From positions 2,469,001-2,533,000 of the forward strand of contig NZ_VLNU01000001.1 in assembly GCF_009765165.1 (NCBI RefSeq): a stretch of 64,000 bases of DNA. Direction: 5' to 3'. Below are positions 57,910-64,000 of the stretch, piece after piece. The notes beneath the pieces were generated by a model. That model did not search any database. It was not told the origin of the DNA and worked only from the letters and a program-made list of their open reading frames with translations. Origin of the DNA: Lysobacter panacisoli. Its GTDB lineage: Bacteria > Pseudomonadota > Gammaproteobacteria > Xanthomonadales > Xanthomonadaceae. The stretch's first letter is position 1. The number at the start of each line of letters is the position of its first letter. Both the position numbers and the translations under genes were made by a program.

Positions 57910-58800
57910 ATGAAACTCTGGTCCATCCTTGGCAACAGCCAGAAGCTCGACGGCGGCGCGATGTTCGGCAACGCGCCGCGCGCGATGTGGGCGAAGTGGT
58001 CCGCGCCGGACGACGAGAACCGCATCGCGCTGGCCTGCCGCGCGCTGCTCGCCAGCCCGCTCAACGGCAAGACCGTGTTGTTCGAGGCCGGCATCGGTGC
58101 ATTCTTCGAACCGAAGCTGCGCGAACGTTACGGCGTGGTCGAAGACCGCCACGTGCTGGTCGATTCGCTCGCCGCCGCGGGCTTCAAGCCCGAAGACATC
58201 GACGTCGTCGTGCTCTCGCACCTGCATTTCGACCACGCGGGCGGGCTGCTCGCGTCGTGGGCGGAAGGGCAGGGGCCGTCGCTGCTGTTCCCCAACGCCA
58301 CCTACGTCGTCGGTCGTCGCCATTACGAGCGTGCGCTGCAGCCGCATCCGCGCGACCGCGCCAGCTTCATCCCCGAGCTGCCCGCGCTGCTCGAAGGCAG
58401 CGGTCGCCTGGAACTGGTCGATGGCGATTACTCGAAGACACTCGGCAACACCGTGCGTTTCCATTACAGCGACGGCCACACGCCGGGACTGATGCTGTCG
58501 GAGATCGTCGGTCCGGAACTCGTCGATGGCGAGGCGCACGGCGGCGTGGTGTTCTGCGCGGACCTGATTCCCGGTCGGCCGTGGGTGCATGTGCCGATCA
58601 CGATGGGCTACGACCGCAACGCGGAACTGCTGATCGACGAGAAGAAGGCGTTCCTCTCCGACAAGCTGCGCCGCAACGTGCATCTGTTCTTCACCCACGA
58701 TCCGCAGTGTGCGCTGGCGCAGGTCGTGCAGGATGAAAAGGGCAAGTTCGGCACCGCGCACGAAGTGCCGGAGCTGCAGGCGAGGGCACTGGCTGCATGA
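57910..58800 (+). CDS. Metallo-beta-lactamase-fold hydrolase
   Basis: 296 residues. The metal site HLHFDHAGG is complete (near residue 107), and [23 protein letters not shown] and [13 protein letters not shown] supply the later His and Asp ligands. The domain is a glyoxalase II/lactonase-like type with unknown substrate. It ends in a 4-base overlap with the next gene (ATGA), suggesting joint function with the membrane-anchored TMEM43-like protein. Confidence 0.9.
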   Translation: MKLWSILGNSQKLDGGAMFGNAPRAMWAKWSAPDDENRIALACRALLASPLNGKTVLFEAGIGAFFEPKLRERYGVVEDRHVLVDSLAAAGFKPEDIDVVVLSHLHFDHAGGLLASWAEGQGPSLLFPNATYVVGRRHYERALQPHPRDRASFIPELPALLEGSGRLELVDGDYSKTLGNTVRFHYSDGHTPGLMLSEIVGPELVDGEAHGGVVFCADLIPGRPWVHVPITMGYDRNAELLIDEKKAFLSDKLRRNVHLFFTHDPQCALAQVVQDEKGKFGTAHEVPELQARALAA

Positions 58801-59534
58801 AGTGGCGGCGGGCGGCCTTTGCGCTGTCGCTGTCCTGCGTGCTGTCGGCGACGGCGGCGTTTGCGCAGACGGGCGTGGACGATGCGCCGATGGATGCGCC
58901 AAAGCCGGGCAAGGCGCTGCGTGATCGCGACTTCGGCGTAAGCACGCGGCAGTTCGGGCTGGAACGCCGGGTCGAGATGTACCAGTGGCGCGCCGATGGC
59001 GATGGCTACACGCGCGTATGGCATTCGGTGCCGATCGACTCCAAGGGCTTCGATGCGCAGCACCGCAACCCGTCGAAGCTGCCGCTGGAAGGTCGGCGCT
59101 GGTGGGCGCAGGACGCGACGCTCGACGGTCGCGTCATCGACCCGGCCGTGCTGCGCACGCTGGGCCAGTGGCGCGTGTTCCGTCCGAACTTCTCGCGCCT
59201 GCCGGCGAACCTCGCCGCCTCGTTCCAGCCCGAGGGCGACGGCTTGGGCAGCGCCGAGAATCCCCTCGACCCGCAGGTCGGCGACCTGCGCATCCATTGG
59301 CGCGAACTGCACCTGCCACCGCTGGACGACAAGGTCGAACTGCGCGGGGATCGTTGGCAGCTCACACCGGCCGCCGCGGCGCAGGCGCTCAGCGCGGAGC
59401 GCGCATCGACGGTGGTCGAGCTGGCCCAGGACCAGGACCGTCAGTTGCTCCCCTGGCTGCTGGGCGCCGCGGCGATACTGGTCGGCGTCGGCCTGCTCTG
59501 GCGCCGCCTGCGCCGCCGCCGCGTCGCGCACTGA
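58797..59534 (+). CDS. TMEM43-family protein
   Basis: 245 residues. Signal or first helix ([16 protein letters not shown]), TMEM43 motifs ([47 protein letters not shown]), and a C-terminal membrane helix ([20 protein letters not shown]) followed by a basic tail. Bacterial members are of unknown function; in this position it overlaps the metallo-beta-lactamase-fold gene by 4 bases. Length is short of the full TMEM43 family, so it may be a partial-length relative. Confidence 0.75.
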   Translation: MKWRRAAFALSLSCVLSATAAFAQTGVDDAPMDAPKPGKALRDRDFGVSTRQFGLERRVEMYQWRADGDGYTRVWHSVPIDSKGFDAQHRNPSKLPLEGRRWWAQDATLDGRVIDPAVLRTLGQWRVFRPNFSRLPANLAASFQPEGDGLGSAENPLDPQVGDLRIHWRELHLPPLDDKVELRGDRWQLTPAAAAQALSAERASTVVELAQDQDRQLLPWLLGAAAILVGVGLLWRRLRRRRVAH

Positions 59535-59622
59535 CACGCTCCTGCCGCCACTCACACGCTGCTGACATGTCCTGTCAGCACCGTGTCCGATACTGGCGTT
59601 TCCCTGAAGACGGAGCTTCGAC

Positions 59623-60024
59623 GTGACCCTTCTCGCCTCTTGCCATTGCGGTGCCACGAAGATCCAGGCCGCGGAGATTCCCACCGCCGCCAAGGAATGC
59701 AATTGCTCGTTCTGTGCGCGCACCGGTGCGGTGTGGGCCTACTTCGCGCCGGGCGAACTCCAGTTCGTGTCGCAGGACGAAGATCGCACCTATTCCGCCC
59801 GCGGCATGAACTTCCACCATTTCTGCGGCCGCTGCGGCATGCACACCTGGGGCGACTCGCCCGACTGGAGCTCGGCCTACAACGCCGACGGCAGCCCGAA
59901 GGAAGGCGTCCAGCCCGGCTCGATGCCGACGCAGCGCATCTATGCGGTGAACCTGCGCCTGGTCGACGACCTCGACTGGTCGAAGATCGCCATCGAGAAG
60001 ATGGACGGGCGCAACAACTGGTGA
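59623..60024 (+). CDS. GFA-family (glutathione-dependent formaldehyde-activating-like) protein
   Basis: 133 residues, GTG start with GGAG 8 bases before. Zinc ligands in the pattern CHCG, CNCSFC and CGRCG (SCHCGATKIQAAEIP, ECNCSFCARTGAVWAYF, HHFCGRCGMHTWGD). Small CENP-V/GFA fold, cytoplasmic; the literal formaldehyde activity is proven for only few members. No operon partner visible. Confidence 0.92.
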   Translation: MTLLASCHCGATKIQAAEIPTAAKECNCSFCARTGAVWAYFAPGELQFVSQDEDRTYSARGMNFHHFCGRCGMHTWGDSPDWSSAYNADGSPKEGVQPGSMPTQRIYAVNLRLVDDLDWSKIAIEKMDGRNNW

Positions 60025-60047
60025 GTGCCGCGGTGCGCGGCGCGGGC

Positions 60048-60683
60048 TCAGCGCTCGTGCCGCGTCCCGAAGATCTTGTCGCCCGCGTCGCCCAGGCCCG
60101 GCAGGATGTAGCCGACTTCGTTGAGGCGCTCGTCGATCGAGGCGGTGTAGACCTCGACGTCGGGATGTTTCGCCTCGAGCACACGCAGGCCCTCCGGCGC
60201 GGCGACCAGGAACAGTCCCTTGATGCGTTTGCAGCCCGCGGCCTTGAGCATGTCCACCGTCGCGACCAGCGTACCGCCGGTGGCGAGCATGGGGTCGAGG
60301 ATGATCGCCGTGCGCTCGTCCATGCGCCCGGTCAGCTTCTCGTAATAGCCCACTGGCTGCAGGCTCTTCTCGTCGCGCTGCAGGCCGACCACGCCGACCT
60401 TCGCCGCGGGGATCAGCTCCAGCACGCCCGGCAGCATGCCCAGGCCGGCGCGCAGGATCGGCACCAGCGTGACCTTGGCGCCCTTGATGCGGCGCGTCGT
60501 TACCGGACCGGCCCAGCCCTGGACCACGTATTCCTCGGTCTCTAGGTCGGCGGTGGCTTCGTAGGTCAGCAGCGTCGCGACCTCGGAGGCGAGTTCGCGG
60601 AATTCCTTGGTGCTGATGTCGCCCATGCGCATCAGGCCGAGTTTGTGCTGCACCAGCGGGTGGCGGACTTCGACGATCTTCAT
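60048..60683 (-). CDS. upp: Uracil phosphoribosyltransferase
   Basis: 211 residues. Salvages uracil to UMP using PRPP. Features: [20 protein letters not shown] start, the [18 protein letters not shown] region, [20 protein letters not shown], and the PRPP site [17 protein letters not shown], ending with the uracil-binding hood [16 protein letters not shown]. Convergent with the GFA gene; TonB receptor gene lies upstream on the same strand. Confidence 0.97.
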   Translation of the reverse strand: MKIVEVRHPLVQHKLGLMRMGDISTKEFRELASEVATLLTYEATADLETEEYVVQGWAGPVTTRRIKGAKVTLVPILRAGLGMLPGVLELIPAAKVGVVGLQRDEKSLQPVGYYEKLTGRMDERTAIILDPMLATGGTLVATVDMLKAAGCKRIKGLFLVAAPEGLRVLEAKHPDVEVYTASIDERLNEVGYILPGLGDAGDKIFGTRHER

Positions 60684-60763
60684 GGCACGGCTTCGCGCGA
60701 CGGGACGCGCGAAGTGTGCCTGAAAGGCGGCCGGAGCGCCGGCCGCCTCTCTCACAGCACCGC

Positions 60764-63094
60764 TCAGAACGAATAGCGTGCGATCAACTGGAACACCGGG
60801 CCGGAGGATTCGCTTTCCAGTTCGTACTCGTCGTAATCGCGATCGAGCTGGTCGGCGGCGTTGTCGAACTTGTCGAAGGCCTCGTCCTTTGAGGCGTCGA
60901 GCAGGTTCGAGCCGGTCAGGCGCAGCGACATGCTGTCGCCGAAGCGCTTCTCGACGAACACCTCCAGGTCGCCGTCGTAGTGCGTCGTGACTTCCTCGGC
61001 GAGGATGCGCGAGTACGCATCGCCCTGGCGACGGTAGCTCGCGCCGAACGACATGCCCCATGCACGGATGTCGTGGATGAAGCCGACGTTGTAGACGTAC
61101 TTGGCCTGATTGTTGAAGCGACGCTCGCCGAAGGCATCGTCGACCGAGCTGTCGAGCCACGAGTAGTTCACGAACAGGCCGGTGTCCGGAAGGCCCAGTG
61201 CGGTCAGCGGCGTGGACAGGTCGAACTCGATGCCGTAGACGTGGCCGTCGCCGACGTTGCGCGCGGTGTAGACGAAACTGTCCGGATCGAATTCCGGGAA
61301 GCCCGGCGTGGTCTCGTCCGCGCCCGGGTTTTCGTCGAGGAACTCCTCGACTTCGTCGTCGTAGTCGTCCAGCGCGGTGGCGCTCGGCTCGCCGGTATTG
61401 ACGACCTCGATCAGGTCCTTCACGTCGCGGTAGAACACGTTGACGCCGAACACGCCGCGCGCACCGAGGCGGCGCTCGTAACCGAAATCCACGCCCCAGG
61501 CGCGCTCCGGATCGAGCTGCGGATTGCCGGTGAAGTCGTTGTCGCCGAACTCTTCCTCCAGCGTCAGCGGCAGCACCTGGTCGAAGTTGGGGCGACGCAC
61601 GGTGCGGCCCACGGACAACAGCAGGCGATCCTGCTCGGTGAAGTCCCACTTCATGTGCGCCGACGGCAGCAGCACGGCGTAGTCGTTGCTGGCCTTGGTG
61701 TCGTCGGCGGCGACGTCGACGTCGGTCGATTCGTAGCGCAAGCCGGCTTCCCATGCGAGCGTGCCGCTGGTGCCGGAGAACATCAGGTACGGGTCGATGC
61801 GGCGTTCGTCGATGCGGCTCGTCGCACGCTCGAACTCCTCGTAAGGCGGCAGCGATTCCCCTTCTTCGTCGATGTCGACTTCGCTGGTCGCCAGCGATGT
61901 ATCGCGCTGCTTGCCCATGAAATCGACGCCGAACTCGAAAGCGCTCGCGCCCCAGGTGCGCTTGTGCGCGAGCTTGAACGTGGCCTCGTCGTCGCGCGTA
62001 CCGGTGACCGTGCGCGTGCCTTCGCGCTCGTCGAACGAGGGCGGCGTGTCCTCGTCGTCGTAGTTGTCCTGCTCTTCGGTCGAGGTGGTGTCGTCGTCGA
62101 AGCGGGCGTAGTCCAGGTCGAGCTCGGTGCGGCCGCCCGCCATGTCGAACACGTACTCCGCGCCCAGCGACCAGTTGTCCTGGTCAATGTCCTCGCGCTG
62201 GTCGTTGACCGAGAGCAAGTTGGTGCGGCTGGCGCTGGAAGGATCGTTGTATTCCAGAGAATGCTCGGTCTCGGTGCGGTCGGTGCGCACGTAGAAGCCG
62301 TCGAGCGAGAGGCGTCCGGTGCCGATGTCGCGGGTGTAGGACAGGTTGGCGGAGTAGTCATCGCCATCGCGCGTGTCGTCCTGGTCCTCGCGGTCGACGA
62401 AATCGCCGCCGGGTTCCTCGAAGCGATCGCTGCGCTTCTTCTTCGGGTTGTAGCGGCCCTGCACGTTGAAACCGCCGAGCAGCCGGCCTTCGCCGACCTG
62501 TCCGCTGGCCACCGCGCCGTAGGTCGGCTTGTATTCGCCATCGTCGAAACGCAGCGCGCCGGCGCGCACGTACTTGCCGTCGAACTCGTAAGCGTCGCGC
62601 AGGACGATGTTGAGCGCGCCGGCAACGGCATCGCCGGAACGGTTGGCGCTGGTGCTGCGCACGATCTCGATGCGCTCGACCAGCTCGGCCGGGATGCGGT
62701 CAACGAAGAACGAACGATCGTTGCCCGCGCCCGGCACTTTCTTGCCGTTGATCAGGATCTGTGTGTAGCCCGGGTCCAGGCCGCGCAGCTGCGCGCCGTC
62801 GTACTCGAGCACGTCCGACACGAACGCCACGCTGGGCACGCGCTTGAGCATGTCGCCGACGGTCAGCGGCTCGAAGCGCTGGAAGTACTCCAGGTCGTAC
62901 GACAGCACCGGCGCAGTGGCATCGGTGCGGTTGCGGTAGGCGATGTCCGCCTGCACCACGACCGAGTCGAGCTGCTTCGGGTCGGGCGAGGCCACAGGTG
63001 CGGCTTCATTGGCGATCGCGGCGAAGCTGATCGGCGCGAGCAGCGCGCAGCACAAGGCCCGCGACATCGCCGCGGCCAGCAGGTTCGGTTTCAT
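60764..63094 (-). CDS. TonB-dependent receptor (probable phytase-associated uptake)
   Basis: 776 residues from ATG 63094. Signal peptide ([20 protein letters not shown]), then a TonB box-like segment ([14 protein letters not shown]), the plug domain ([60 protein letters not shown]) and a 22-strand beta-barrel ending FQLIARYSF with the terminal aromatic. Outer membrane active importer. It is divergent from a beta-propeller phytase gene, a pairing seen in xanthomonads, so uptake of a phytate product or related ligand is likely; that is inference. Confidence 0.93.
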   Translation of the reverse strand: MKPNLLAAAMSRALCCALLAPISFAAIANEAAPVASPDPKQLDSVVVQADIAYRNRTDATAPVLSYDLEYFQRFEPLTVGDMLKRVPSVAFVSDVLEYDGAQLRGLDPGYTQILINGKKVPGAGNDRSFFVDRIPAELVERIEIVRSTSANRSGDAVAGALNIVLRDAYEFDGKYVRAGALRFDDGEYKPTYGAVASGQVGEGRLLGGFNVQGRYNPKKKRSDRFEEPGGDFVDREDQDDTRDGDDYSANLSYTRDIGTGRLSLDGFYVRTDRTETEHSLEYNDPSSASRTNLLSVNDQREDIDQDNWSLGAEYVFDMAGGRTELDLDYARFDDDTTSTEEQDNYDDEDTPPSFDEREGTRTVTGTRDDEATFKLAHKRTWGASAFEFGVDFMGKQRDTSLATSEVDIDEEGESLPPYEEFERATSRIDERRIDPYLMFSGTSGTLAWEAGLRYESTDVDVAADDTKASNDYAVLLPSAHMKWDFTEQDRLLLSVGRTVRRPNFDQVLPLTLEEEFGDNDFTGNPQLDPERAWGVDFGYERRLGARGVFGVNVFYRDVKDLIEVVNTGEPSATALDDYDDEVEEFLDENPGADETTPGFPEFDPDSFVYTARNVGDGHVYGIEFDLSTPLTALGLPDTGLFVNYSWLDSSVDDAFGERRFNNQAKYVYNVGFIHDIRAWGMSFGASYRRQGDAYSRILAEEVTTHYDGDLEVFVEKRFGDSMSLRLTGSNLLDASKDEAFDKFDNAADQLDRDYDEYELESESSGPVFQLIARYSF

Positions 63095-63240
63095 TCGGTT
63101 GCATCCCCATGCAAGACAAGCGGCGTTTTCTACGCACCTCGCATGGCGGAAACATGACAGGCGCACATGGTCGCGATGACACGCAACCGTCACACTGCGC
63201 GCGTACAAATCCGCGCTTTGCGCCATCTCCAGGGGAATCC

Positions 63241-64000
63241 ATGTCGTTGCGTCTGGCCGTGCTTGCCTTCGTGTCCTGCCTTGCCGCGTGCACCACCACC
63301 GCGCCGATCGCCCCCGGCGATCGCGAGCCCGACGAAACGATGGAGGTGGATCCGTTGCTGAGCGCGTCTGGCGTCGCCTATCGCGAGATCGCCGAGGCGT
63401 TCATCACGCCGGCCACTCCGGCCGACAACATCGACTCGCCGGCGAGCTGGCGCACGCGCGACGGCCAGCGCTGGCTGATCGCCACCGGCAAGGCCAGCGA
63501 CGTGCTGGTCGTGTACGACGGCGACACCGGCAAGCGGTTGCGTACCGTCGGCGGCCCGGGTACGGCGCTGGGCCAGTTGCAGCGCCCCAACGGCATCTCG
63601 GTGATCGACGACTACGTGCTGGTGGTCGAACGCGACAACCACCGCGTGCAGATGTTCCAGTTGCCCGACTTCAAGCCGCTGCTCGCGTTCGGCGGCGACG
63701 ACCTGAAGCAGCCGTACGGCCTGTGGGTGCGTGCGCAGAAGGACAGCTACGAGGTGATCGTCAGCGACAACTACATGTCGCCGCAGAATGAAGACCTGCC
63801 CCCGCCGCTGGCCGAACTCGACCAGCGCTTCAAGCGCTACCAGCTGCGCCGTGTGCCGAGTGGCTGGGGCGCGCGGCTGATGGAAACCTTCGGCGATACC
63901 ACGCAGGACGGTGCGATCCGCATCGCCGAATCGGTGTTCGGCGACATCGCGCACGATCGCCTGCTGCTGGCCGAGGAAGACGTCGCGACCGGCACGCGCC
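63241..64000 (+). CDS. phy: Beta-propeller phytase, N-terminal part (cut by window end)
   Basis: 253 residues are visible; the gene runs off the window. Ribosome site AGGGGAA. Lipobox-like LAAC (VLAFVSCLAACTTTAPIAPG). The mature start, AFITPATPADNIDSPASWRT then WLIATGKASDVLVVYDGDTG and LQRPNGISVIDDYVLVVE with RDNHRVQMFQLPD, is the propeller-blade pattern of beta-propeller phytases, which remove phosphates from phytate with calcium. It could also be a related 3-phytase-like or SMP-30-like propeller. Its 146-base promoter region is shared with the divergent TonB receptor. Confidence 0.8.
   Translation, partial: MSLRLAVLAFVSCLAACTTTAPIAPGDREPDETMEVDPLLSASGVAYREIAEAFITPATPADNIDSPASWRTRDGQRWLIATGKASDVLVVYDGDTGKRLRTVGGPGTALGQLQRPNGISVIDDYVLVVERDNHRVQMFQLPDFKPLLAFGGDDLKQPYGLWVRAQKDSYEVIVSDNYMSPQNEDLPPPLAELDQRFKRYQLRRVPSGWGARLMETFGDTTQDGAIRIAESVFGDIAHDRLLLAEEDVATGTR

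Overview
The window is high-GC DNA from a member of the Xanthomonadaceae (Gammaproteobacteria), most likely Lysobacter or a close relative. The basis is the gene order thrS-infC-rpmI-rplT-pheST-ihfA-merR, a PilY1/PilE pilus cluster, XAC0095-like and DUF6491-like small proteins, and a TonB receptor divergent from a beta-propeller phytase. All assignments come from reading the sequence; no database search was run.

Layout. 1-3 kb: the end of a type IV pilus operon (pilY1 C-terminal part, pilE). 3-7.6 kb: a secreted thioredoxin, a secreted hydrolase, tRNA-Asn, a FimT/GspH pseudopilin and uvrB. 7.7-11 kb: tRNA-Val and a tight nirK-nirV-SCO operon, in which NirK is a copper nitrite reductase fused to cytochrome c. 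11-19 kb: the translation cluster thrS, infC (ATC start), rpmI, rplT, pheS, pheT, ihfA, a MerR regulator and tRNA-Pro. A tiny Thr-codon leader ORF and a terminator hairpin precede thrS. 19-27.5 kb: accessory DNA with many short genes, including a fasciclin protein, a 49-residue TTG-start gene, a cysteine-cluster protein overlapping a methyltransferase, a large sulfatase, YnfA, small membrane proteins and a GNAT acetyltransferase.

27.7-31 kb is the richest stretch for unexplained structure. It holds an AT-richer methyltransferase gene, three full copies and one half copy of a palindromic dispersed repeat, a terminator followed by a predicted H-type pseudoknot leader ahead of a small XAC0095-like gene, a 16-unit 21-bp tandem array, and a TAGGA/TCCTA palindrome upstream of a 1781-residue autotransporter (30.9-36.3 kb).

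36-46 kb: a DUF1254 lipoprotein, a cupin, a TraB-like protein, dxs, an Ala/Pro-linker protein, an HNH nuclease, an acyl-CoA dehydrogenase and a LEA2-like lipoprotein. 46-49.3 kb: a lower-GC patch with two unrecognised exported proteins and a decayed gene, ending at tRNA-Phe. 49.5-60.7 kb: two housekeeping blocks (ftsY-asmA-mutY-yggX on minus; rsmD-coaD, a lipoprotein, ferredoxin-ggt, a metallo-beta-lactamase-fold protein with a TMEM43-like protein, a GFA protein on plus) and upp on minus. 60.7-64 kb: a TonB-dependent receptor divergent from a phytase gene cut by the window end.

The most distinctive observations are the pseudoknot leader, the 21-bp array with two-helical-turn spacing, and the putative threonine attenuator of thrS.
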